From: Bacteroidota bacterium | GTDB taxonomy: Bacteria; Bacteroidota; Bacteroidia; Bacteroidales; VadinHA17 | Direction: 5' to 3' | NCBI GenBank assembly: GCA_030642585.1 | Contig: DAOWNN010000112.1 | Span: 1 to 7,234, forward strand | Length of the DNA: 7,234 nucleotides | In this document: positions 1 through 5,841 of the stretch, piece after piece | How positions within the stretch are numbered: position 1 is the first letter of the stretch | Layout of the letters: each line of letters begins with the position of its first letter | The notes under the pieces: generated by a model | Told to the model about the DNA's origin: nothing | What the model saw: the letters and a program-made list of their open reading frames with translations, nothing else | Databases searched by the model: none | Program-made: the position numbers and the translations under genes

Positions 1-227
1 AGCATAAATAAGTTTGGAGCTTCCAGATCTCCTGAAAAACTGAAATGACCATTTTCATCCAATTTAGCAGAGTCTACCATTTCAAGGTTATTTGCTTTCA
101 ATACCATTAAATTTATTGTTTCCCCATTTGAGTTGGAAAAAGTTCCCTCTAATTGATATCCAGTTTTTTTTGTTGAACAGGCAGTAAAACTTAAAATTAC
201 AGCCAATGCGATTAATGTTTTTCTCAT
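1..227 (-). CDS. Lipoprotein with DUF4369-like N-terminal domain (partial, C-terminus outside window)
   Basis: The first 75 codons of a gene that leaves the window at base 1. The start is the ATG at 227-225. It opens a classic lipoprotein signal: MRK, a hydrophobic stretch (TLIALAVILSF) and a lipobox S-F-T-A-C with Cys17 as the predicted lipidated residue. The residues just after the Cys are STKK, with no acidic surface-export signal, so an inner-leaflet periplasmic anchor is more likely than surface display. The visible mature part (YQLEGTFSN..., then VDSAKLDENGHFSFSG) fits the beta-sandwich DUF4369 domain. In Bacteroidota that domain often precedes a TlpA/AhpC-like thioredoxin domain, so a periplasmic thiol-disulfide protein is plausible, but no thioredoxin part or CxxC is in view. 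It lies 76 nt downstream of the GH97 gene on the same strand. In that gap a box TATATTTC (294-287, minus strand) is one base off the -7 consensus but has no clear -33 partner. The lipoprotein call is firm; the downstream domain is inference. Confidence 0.8.
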   Translation of the reverse strand, partial: MRKTLIALAVILSFTACSTKKTGYQLEGTFSNSNGETINLMVLKANNLEMVDSAKLDENGHFSFSGDLEAPNLFM

Positions 228-303
228 GATGTTATCAATTCAATATTTTATTTGAAATAAGGCTGCGAATATAATTAAATTTCATGGAAATATAAGAACC
301 AGT

Positions 304-2271
304 TTATTTTATAGGTTTCATTTTAGCAATCCAGCCGCCACCATTTGCAAGCTTTATACTTATGATACTTTTTCTTGTTGCAATTTTATTTGATTTTGAG
401 TAGTCGCTGGCATACTTATTTGCATTTATTCCATCCTGAAATTTTTCCACTGAATACTCCCCATTCCCCAGGAAAGAAAGATCCAGCTTAAGTTCATACT
501 CTGTTTCATTATTAATTGCAGCCACAAACCATTCATCCTTCTTTCGCCTGGCAATCAGAATATATTCTCCGATTTTTGCCTCTAACACAACTGTTTCATC
601 CCATGTAACGGGGACCCCGGCAATAAATCTTGTACATTCTTCTTCTTTCATGTAATTTGACGGGTTGTCAGCCAGCATTTGAAGGGGACTTTCATATACA
701 ACATACATAGCCATCTGGTGAACTCTGGTTCCCTGGCTCATAGGACGGGAAAAATGATCTGTAAAATTCTTCTTATGAGCGTTTACCATTGCTCCAGGAG
801 TGTAATCCATAGGCCCTGCAACCATTCTGATAAATGGGATGGTAAGATTATGTGTTGGGGTGATTTCATCACTCCATTTATTCCATTCCAGTCCTCTCAC
901 ACCTTCACGTGTAAGAACATTTGGGTAAGTTCTTCTCAGTCCAGATGGCTTATATGCACCATGAAAATCAACAAGCAGTTCTCTTTTGGCAGCTTCTCTG
1001 GAAATTTTCCAATAGTAATTTACCATCCATTGGTCATCCCTTTGCATGAAGTCAACTTTTATTCCGGCTGCTCCCCACTTGACAAACTGATTGAGAGCTT
1101 CTTCCAGCTGATCGTTCAGAGTTTTCCATATTACCCATAGGATAATTCCTACATCTTTCTTTTTTGCATAGGCAAAAAGCTCTTCCATATCTATATCGGG
1201 GTTTATGTCAAATAAGTCTCCTGGTTCATACCATCCTTCATCAAGAATTATATACTCAATTCCATATTTGGATGCAAAATCAATATAATACTTATAAGTA
1301 TCGGTATTAAGTCCAGAAATAAAATCAACTCCATAAACATTCAAACTATTCCACCAGTCCCAGGCCACTTTGCCTGGTTTAATCCATGATGTGTTTTTAA
1401 TCTTGTTTGGTGATGCCAGGCAATAAACCAATTCATTTTCCAATAAGGATTTATCATCCTCACCTATGATAAAAACTCTCCATGGAAAATTCCTTGTTCC
1501 TTTTGTTTTTGCCAGATAAGTTTCTCTTTTGACAATTTTCACATTTCTGTCATTTTCCTGAATTTCTTCTGCAGAAGCACGAGGTAATATAGCATGCAGG
1601 CTGTTTGACGAGGTGCCTTTCAGCCACATACCGGGATAATCCTGAATGTCTGATTCTGTGATTAAAATCCGGGTTCCGCTTTTTGGTGCAATTAGCATAG
1701 GTAAAGAGCAAAATGACTCTTTAGGGATTTCTGCAAGATTGCGCAAAAGATAAGCTCTTTCATTGTGTGAAAAAAAACTTTCTTCTTCCGGGTAATATAC
1801 CAGGTGCGATTCCGGGAAATTATATTCAGCCTTTTCTCCGGTAATTATTATTTCTTTTTTGTAGGAGGTTTGAAATCGATAGGCTACACCATTGTTATAT
1901 ACTCTTAATTTTAAAGAATAATTCCCCTGGAATTCAACACTCAATTCATTGTAATGATTCTGAATTTCTGCATTTTTAGCTGGGACAACAGGAACCAATT
2001 GCTCATGTATGGTATGGCTTGAATAGTCTTTTATTTTAGGACTTTTTAAAATGCCATTAATCTCAAGCGATATTGGAGATTTCTCCAGTATTACTTTTTC
2101 ATTTAACAGGATGGATAATTGAATTTGAGAGTCTACAAATAACTGTAGTTTAATCTTTTTATCCGGAGATCTTAATTCCAGAATTTTCCCATTAGCTGTT
2201 GCAGAAAAGATTAGATAAAAAAGAACACTTAAAACATAGATGAGGTTCTTATGTTGATGAAATGCTTTCAT
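304..2271 (-). CDS. Secreted glycoside hydrolase family 97, retaining (alpha-galactosidase-like) type
   Basis: A 655-residue GH97 enzyme, a normal length for the family. Residues 1 to about 27 form a signal peptide (MKAFHQHKN, hydrophobic core, FSATA), so the enzyme is probably periplasmic. The order is an N-terminal beta-sandwich domain (about 29-290), a (beta/alpha)8 catalytic domain (about 295-555, opening at KPGKVAWDWWNS) and a C-terminal beta domain (about 560-652). GH97 contains inverting alpha-glucosidases (SusB) and retaining alpha-galactosidases (BT1871). Here GIKVDF places Asp407 where the retaining enzymes have their nucleophile. G438 in DFHGAYKP sits where, by spacing, inverting members carry a catalytic Glu. 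TREGVRGLEW gives E456 (calcium-ligand position) and E462 (acid/base position; the D407-E462 distance of 55 equals D415-E470 of BT1871). These alignments are from memory. The enzyme probably releases galactose, or a related alpha-linked sugar, from oligosaccharides. It is 102 nt downstream of nupC with no SusC/SusD pair or regulator in view, so the substrate is not set by context. Confidence 0.93.
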   Translation of the reverse strand: MKAFHQHKNLIYVLSVLFYLIFSATANGKILELRSPDKKIKLQLFVDSQIQLSILLNEKVILEKSPISLEINGILKSPKIKDYSSHTIHEQLVPVVPAKNAEIQNHYNELSVEFQGNYSLKLRVYNNGVAYRFQTSYKKEIIITGEKAEYNFPESHLVYYPEEESFFSHNERAYLLRNLAEIPKESFCSLPMLIAPKSGTRILITESDIQDYPGMWLKGTSSNSLHAILPRASAEEIQENDRNVKIVKRETYLAKTKGTRNFPWRVFIIGEDDKSLLENELVYCLASPNKIKNTSWIKPGKVAWDWWNSLNVYGVDFISGLNTDTYKYYIDFASKYGIEYIILDEGWYEPGDLFDINPDIDMEELFAYAKKKDVGIILWVIWKTLNDQLEEALNQFVKWGAAGIKVDFMQRDDQWMVNYYWKISREAAKRELLVDFHGAYKPSGLRRTYPNVLTREGVRGLEWNKWSDEITPTHNLTIPFIRMVAGPMDYTPGAMVNAHKKNFTDHFSRPMSQGTRVHQMAMYVVYESPLQMLADNPSNYMKEEECTRFIAGVPVTWDETVVLEAKIGEYILIARRKKDEWFVAAINNETEYELKLDLSFLGNGEYSVEKFQDGINANKYASDYSKSNKIATRKSIISIKLANGGGWIAKMKPIK

Positions 2272-2373
2272 TTTTTTGGAATTGTAGAATTAATAATGAA
2301 GAAATTAATAAGGCTCAGCTTTGCAAATTAGTATTAAACAGAATAGCCTGGATTTGCCTTGAAGCTATAGTTA

Positions 2374-3885
2374 TTAACCAAGAATAGTTCCGATTATTGT
2401 AGCTGACAGCAAAGAAGCCAGAGTTCCGGCAAGGAGGGCTCTCATACCAAATTTTGAAAGCAGTACTCTTTGATTTGGAGCAAGTGAACCAATCCCTCCA
2501 ATCTGGATACCGATAGATGCAAAATTGGCAAACCCGCATAACATATAGGTGGCCATGATGATTGATTTTTGGTGAACTAATCCTCCTGTTGCTTTTAGTT
2601 CAGACAGGCTGATGTAACCAATAAATTCTGTGAGTATCAGCTTTTCTCCAAGGAGTCTGCCAACTACAGTCATATCTTCTTTGGCAACTCCTATCAACCA
2701 CATAAGGGGGGCAAAAAGGTAACCCAGCATAAATTGAAGAGATAGTTCTGTGTATTTACCATCTGTGGCTTCTGTAATAAGTTCGTTCAGGTTGGTGACT
2801 TTCCCAATCCAAATGGCAATAAAATTAAACATAGCAATAAATGCAATAAAAACAAGAAGCATGGCCGCAACATTGGCAGCCAATTTTAAGCCTTCAGTAG
2901 TCCCATTTGAAATAGCATCAAGGACATTGCTTCCGATTTTGTCCTGTGTAATTTCAATGTCTGAACTAATATCTTCTGTTTGTGGGACTACTATCTTTGA
3001 AATAACAATCACTCCGGGGGCAGCCATAACTGATGCTGCCAACAGGTGCTTCGCGAAAATAAGCCTTTGAACAGGATCATCACCACCCAGGAAACCAATA
3101 TAAGCGGCTAAAACGCCTCCGGCAAGAGTGGCCATTCCTCCGGACATAACCAGGAGAATCTCTGAACGGTTCATTTTAGGAAGGTAAGCCTTTATCATCA
3201 GGGGCGATTCGGTTTGTCCCAGGAAAATATTTCCTGCAACAGATAAGCTTTCAGCACCGGATAATTTCAAAATCCTGGTCATCAACCATGCAAGGCCATA
3301 AACAATTTTTTGTATGACTCCCAGATAAAATAACAGGGACGTAAGGGCAGAGAAGAATACAATGGTAGGAAGAATCTGGAAGGCAAAGATCATCCCCATT
3401 TTATCCATATCGAGAAGACTTCCAAATAAAAATTCACTGCCGGTTTTTGTGAAATCAAGAACCAAAACAAAGAGTTTCCCTACAAATTCAAATGTTTTTC
3501 TTATAAAAGGAACGTATAAAACACCAACTGCGAGAGAAACCTGAATGCCAAGGCCTGTAAGAACCACTTTCCAGGATATAGCATTCCTGTTTGTACTAAA
3601 AAGCCAGGCAATAGCAATAAGTACAAACATGCCGAGTAGTCCCCGTAGTAAAGTATAAATGCTAAATCCAGATTCAACACTATCCGGAATTATTTTTCCG
3701 GAATCATCAAGTATAAGATTCTGACCGGAATGTGTGGAAGGTTCATCCGTAACCGAAATGCTGCTGTCGGCAATTTCAATGTGTCCTTTGGTATCTGCGT
3801 TTAAGGAGTCTGATGAAGAAGTATTTGCTGTGGATAAAAAAAAGAAAATGCAAAATAGGAATAGGGAGCTAAATGTTCGTTTCAT
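2374..3885 (-). CDS. nupC: Concentrative nucleoside transporter, NupC/CNT family (cation-coupled)
   Basis: A 503-residue inner-membrane symporter that imports nucleosides with a cation gradient. The CNT signatures are clear. GQTESP (223-228) with N219 four residues earlier matches the nucleoside- and sodium-binding segment of the Vibrio cholerae CNT. VMSGGMATLAGGVL follows, with V258 at the expected distance from E226. GEKLILTEF carries E414, and CGFANFASIGIQIGG carries N454 and S457, the pair that contacts ribose in the structural model. T253/L254 stand where vcCNT has S183/I184. Roughly ten hydrophobic segments run from residue 77 to the end. Unusually, residues 1-20 resemble a signal peptide (MKRTFSSLFLFCIFFFLSTA) followed by about 50 polar Ser/Asp-rich residues before the transporter core. 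Its ATG is 3 nt after the stop codon of the BFN gene, which implies co-transcription and probably translational coupling. The GH97 gene follows after 102 nt. Substrate preference (pyrimidine or purine) cannot be read from sequence. Confidence 0.95.
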   Translation of the reverse strand: MKRTFSSLFLFCIFFFLSTANTSSSDSLNADTKGHIEIADSSISVTDEPSTHSGQNLILDDSGKIIPDSVESGFSIYTLLRGLLGMFVLIAIAWLFSTNRNAISWKVVLTGLGIQVSLAVGVLYVPFIRKTFEFVGKLFVLVLDFTKTGSEFLFGSLLDMDKMGMIFAFQILPTIVFFSALTSLLFYLGVIQKIVYGLAWLMTRILKLSGAESLSVAGNIFLGQTESPLMIKAYLPKMNRSEILLVMSGGMATLAGGVLAAYIGFLGGDDPVQRLIFAKHLLAASVMAAPGVIVISKIVVPQTEDISSDIEITQDKIGSNVLDAISNGTTEGLKLAANVAAMLLVFIAFIAMFNFIAIWIGKVTNLNELITEATDGKYTELSLQFMLGYLFAPLMWLIGVAKEDMTVVGRLLGEKLILTEFIGYISLSELKATGGLVHQKSIIMATYMLCGFANFASIGIQIGGIGSLAPNQRVLLSKFGMRALLAGTLASLLSATIIGTILG

Positions 3886-3888
3886 CTG

Positions 3889-4494
3889 CTACAGATTTTT
3901 TCTTCTGTTTATTTCATTTTGAACGATCGATGCTTTTTCGTAATTCTCTGATTTAATTGCTTCGTCAAGCTTGATTTTTAATTCCTCATCGGATACGTCC
4001 TTTAACTCATCTCCCTGCTCTTTTCTACTATGTTCAGGAGGATAGAAATCCTGGTGTTCAAGATCACTTTCAAATTCATGCTGCTCATCAAGTATAATTC
4101 CTGCCTGTTCAATAATTTCGCTGGTAGTGTATATAGGACATTTAAAACGCAAGGCAAGAGCAATGGCATCAGATGTCCGGGCATCAATTTCAACTTCTTT
4201 GCTCCCATCAAAACAGGTGAGTTTGGAAAAAAATACGCCTTCGTGTAAGCGGGTAATATTTACTTCTGTAAGCCCAATATGATAAGATTCTGCAAAACTG
4301 AAAAACAAATCATGGGTCAGAGGTCTTGGTGGTGATAATCCCTCCAGTTGTATAGCAATAGCCTGAGCTTCAAAGCCTCCAATGATTATGGGGATGCGTC
4401 TGCTCCCTTCTTCCTCAGAAAGGATCAAAGCATAAGCTCCTGTTTGAGTCTGACTGTAAGAAATCCCAAGTACATTCAACCGGATCTTTCCCAT
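3889..4494 (-). CDS. Bifunctional nuclease family (BFN/DUF151) protein with C-terminal UVR motif
   Basis: A 201-residue soluble protein. Residues about 5-135 match the BFN/DUF151 fold: a Leu/Ile-rich strand start (IRLNVLGIS), IPIIIGGFEAQAIA (34-47), PRPLTHDL (57-63 region), and RTSDAIALALR (106-116), the most conserved stretch of the family. A charged linker (about 136-165) leads to a UVR (UvrB/UvrC-type) helical hairpin, about 169-200: DEELKIKLDEAI then ENYEKASIVQNEI. UVR motifs mediate protein-protein contacts in UvrB, UvrC and Clp-associated proteins. Plant BFN relatives have been reported with DNase and RNase activity, but the role of bacterial members is not settled, so the name should not be read as proven activity. 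The ATG at 4494-4492 begins at the natural domain edge and sits about 40 nt downstream of a TATATTTG box. The stop TAG (3891-3889) is 3 nt from nupC. BFN next to nupC is, to my recollection, a recurring Bacteroidota neighbour pair. Confidence 0.9.
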   Translation of the reverse strand: MGKIRLNVLGISYSQTQTGAYALILSEEEGSRRIPIIIGGFEAQAIAIQLEGLSPPRPLTHDLFFSFAESYHIGLTEVNITRLHEGVFFSKLTCFDGSKEVEIDARTSDAIALALRFKCPIYTTSEIIEQAGIILDEQHEFESDLEHQDFYPPEHSRKEQGDELKDVSDEELKIKLDEAIKSENYEKASIVQNEINRRKNL

Positions 4495-4537
4495 AATATT
4501 CTGTTATTATCTGAACAATATTTAGGACTGTAATATG

Positions 4538-4545
4538 CAAATATA
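4538..4545 (-). promoter_or_regulatory. Candidate -7 box of the BFN-nupC promoter (TATATTTG)
   Basis: Read on the minus strand, bases 4545-4538 are TATATTTG, an exact match to the Bacteroidota -7 consensus TAnnTTTG. It lies 43 nt before the BFN start codon, so a transcript would have a leader of about 35-40 nt. No TTG stands at the usual 17-23 nt upstream, so the -33 element is weak or absent and the call rests on the -7 box and its position. Confidence 0.5.
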
Positions 4546-4640
4546 AAAAAACCTTTTTAGTATTGTTCGCTGTTTTTAACTTTAGCTTCTTATAAAAATA
4601 GTAAAAAGAAGTTGAAATTGAAGTTTGTGTTTTGAATAGT

Positions 4641-4785
4641 CAAACTAGCCTGTGGCCTGGAGGGTCAAAATAGTGGCGAACTGATAAAATAGATCGCCAG
4701 GTCTGCCTTACAACCGGAAGGGAGCGTATTCCTGTTGAGTCTATGCGAAGCTAATAAGATACTATCAGATAGGGAGAATGATGAT
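4641..4785 (+). other. GC-richer structured block, possible group II intron domain I relic or other structured RNA
   Basis: This block sits in the 367-bp divergent intergenic region and has no open frame of useful size. Its composition differs from the A/T-rich flanks on both sides. Visible hairpins are a perfect 6-bp stem, TGGCGA (4674-4679) with TCGCCA (4694-4699) and a 14-nt loop, and a stem at 4720-4724/4729-4733 (GGGAG with TTCCT, closing G-U) around a CGTA loop. A small TTTGA/TCAAA hairpin (4631-4635/4640-4644) lies just upstream. The run CCGGAAGGGAGCG... then TTGAGTCTATGCGAAGCTAA strongly recalls domain I of bacterial group II introns (the D1C-type RNA family), but this is recognition from memory, not a search. 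No reverse transcriptase, domain V or other intron parts are visible nearby, so if correct it is a fragment. It ends just before the rplU promoter and would not be part of the mRNA started there. Confidence 0.35.
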
Positions 4786-4794
4786 AAAAAAAGT

Positions 4795-4823
4795 TTGTAT
4801 ATCAATTAATTTTTATATTTTTG
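4795..4823 (+). promoter_or_regulatory. Bacteroidota-type promoter of rplU-rpmA (TTG - 18 nt - TATTTTTG)
   Basis: A TTG at 4795-4797 (within TTTG) is followed after 18 nt by TATTTTTG at 4816-4823, an exact match to TAnnTTTG. Both spacing and sequence suit the primary sigma factor of Bacteroidota. Transcription would begin near 4829, leaving a leader of about 33 nt before the rplU ATG. The leader has a purine-rich AAGGA (4835-4839), too far from the ATG to act as a normal Shine-Dalgarno site, which is usual in this phylum. Confidence 0.65.
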
Positions 4824-4861
4824 CAGTCCAAAATAAGGAAACCCAGAAAATATAGTTTTAG

Positions 4862-5443
4862 ATGTATGCAATTGTAGATATAGCAGGTCAACAGTTTAAA
4901 GTTGAAAAAGATCAAAAAATCTTTGTTCACAGGTTGGATAATAATGAAGGAGATGTTGTAGATTTTGACCAGGTTTTGTTGATTGATCAGGATGGCAAAG
5001 TTATCATCGGAGAGCCTTTTATTAAGGATGCCCTTGTAACTGCGAAAGTGCTTGCTCACCCCAGGGGAGACAAAGTAAATGTTTTTAAGAAGAAAAGAAG
5101 AAAGGGCTACAAAGTTATGACAGGTCATCGTCAGGATTTTACACAGATCTTAATTAGTTCAATAGCAGAAAAAGGTGCTAAAAAGAAAGATGATGCTCCT
5201 AAAGCTGCATCAAGCACTAAGGCTGTAAAAACTTCGGTAAAAAAAGCAGATCAAACATCTACAGGTAAGAAGCCTGCTGCCAAAACAGCCCCGGTTAAAA
5301 AAACCACAACAACAAAGGCTGCAGCTGGCAAAGCACCTGTTAAAAAAGCAGCTATTACTAAACCAGCCGCAAAGAAGGCAACTACAAAGAAAGCTGCAAC
5401 TGCAAAGCCAGTGATAAAAAAGGCAACTAAAAAAGCAAAATAA
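4862..5443 (+). CDS. rplU: 50S ribosomal protein L21 with long Lys/Ala-rich C-terminal extension
   Basis: The first 102 residues are a complete bacterial L21, a large-subunit protein that binds 23S rRNA. It starts MYAIVDIAGQQFKVEK and contains the basic signature FKKKRRKGYKVMTGHRQ (75-91). L21 is normally about 103 residues; this one has 193. The added 90 residues (104-193) hold 29 Lys and otherwise mostly Ala, Thr and Pro, in loose PAAKK / APVKK / ATKK repeats like a histone H1 tail. The tail should be disordered and strongly basic, and may bind rRNA or other nucleic acid; that is inference. The tail is in frame and ends in a normal TAA, so it is not a frameshift product. The ATG at 4862 is the start expected for L21. 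The stop lies 1 nt before rpmA. The gene is first in the rplU-rpmA unit, driven by the promoter at 4795-4823. Confidence 0.96.
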   Translation: MYAIVDIAGQQFKVEKDQKIFVHRLDNNEGDVVDFDQVLLIDQDGKVIIGEPFIKDALVTAKVLAHPRGDKVNVFKKKRRKGYKVMTGHRQDFTQILISSIAEKGAKKKDDAPKAASSTKAVKTSVKKADQTSTGKKPAAKTAPVKKTTTTKAAAGKAPVKKAAITKPAAKKATTKKAATAKPVIKKATKKAK

Positions 5444-5444
5444 A

Positions 5445-5705
5445 ATGGCACATAAGAAGGGAGCAGGAAGTTCCAAAAATGGAAGAGAATCGGAAAGCAA
5501 ACGTTTAGGCGTGAAATTGTATGGAGGACAATTTGCAAAGGCCGGAAATATTATTGTACGTCAAAGAGGAACGAGACACCACCCCGGATTAAATGTTGGG
5601 ATTGGTAAAGATCATACCCTTTTTGCTTTGATCGATGGGCAAATTAAGTTCCAAAAGAAAAAGGATAATAAGTCCTTTGTTTCAGTGATTCCTGAGGCTG
5701 AATAG
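5445..5705 (+). CDS. rpmA: 50S ribosomal protein L27
   Basis: An 86-residue L27 of standard length. It begins directly with MAHKKGAGSSKNGRESESK, the conserved basic N-terminus that reaches toward the peptidyl-transferase centre. There is no cleavable N-terminal extension of the kind seen in Firmicutes. The core GVKLYGGQ, AGNIIVRQRGTRHHPG and GKDHTLFALIDGQIKF is fully canonical. The ATG is 1 nt after the rplU stop, so the two ribosomal genes are translated from one mRNA and are probably coupled. The stop TAG at 5703-5705 is followed by an intrinsic terminator that closes the unit before serS. Confidence 0.97.
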   Translation: MAHKKGAGSSKNGRESESKRLGVKLYGGQFAKAGNIIVRQRGTRHHPGLNVGIGKDHTLFALIDGQIKFQKKKDNKSFVSVIPEAE

Positions 5706-5727
5706 CAGTATTAAATAAAATTTAGAA

Positions 5728-5780
5728 CTCTCCTGATAAATTTGCCGCTTAAAAGCTGTAAATTTCAGGAGTTTTTTTTT
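5728..5780 (+). terminator. Intrinsic terminator after rpmA
   Basis: CTCCTG (5730-5735) pairs with CAGGAG (5766-5771), and AAATTT (5738-5743) pairs with AAATTT (5760-5765), with only an AT bulge between the two helices. The apical part contains a further small GCTT/AAGC hairpin. Nine T residues (5772-5780) follow directly. It sits 24 nt after the rpmA stop and separates the ribosomal protein unit from serS. Confidence 0.85.
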
Positions 5781-5841
5781 GCCAACAATAAATATTTGCC
5801 CGGTAATTTATAGCTTTCATTAACATTTTAAGTTTCATTTC

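Noticed and set aside
679..1140. Plus-strand open frame of 153 codons
   Set aside because: It lies wholly antisense to the well-supported GH97 catalytic domain, has no family resemblance and a Cys/His/Ser-rich random composition. It is a shadow frame.
2272..2373. Terminator or promoter between nupC and the GH97 gene
   Set aside because: Only a 5-bp AAGGC/GCCTT pairing with a long loop and no T-run is seen on the minus strand, and no good TAnnTTTG box. I cannot support either call.
4641..4785. tRNA gene in the structured block
   Set aside because: No cloverleaf, T-arm TTCGA motif or anticodon stem with proper spacing could be assembled.
4829..4861. L21 autoregulatory leader
   Set aside because: The leader predicted from the promoter is only about 33 nt and shows no stable hairpin.
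4802..5128. Minus-strand open frame of 108 codons over the L21 start and promoter
   Set aside because: It overlaps the conserved L21 core and promoter and has an A/T-driven composition with no recognisable domain.
5210..5538. Two minus-strand open frames opposite the L21 tail, rich in Phe/Cys/Ala
   Set aside because: They are by-products of the Lys/Ala codon repeats (AAA, GCA) read in antisense. The L21 frame is continuous with a canonical core.
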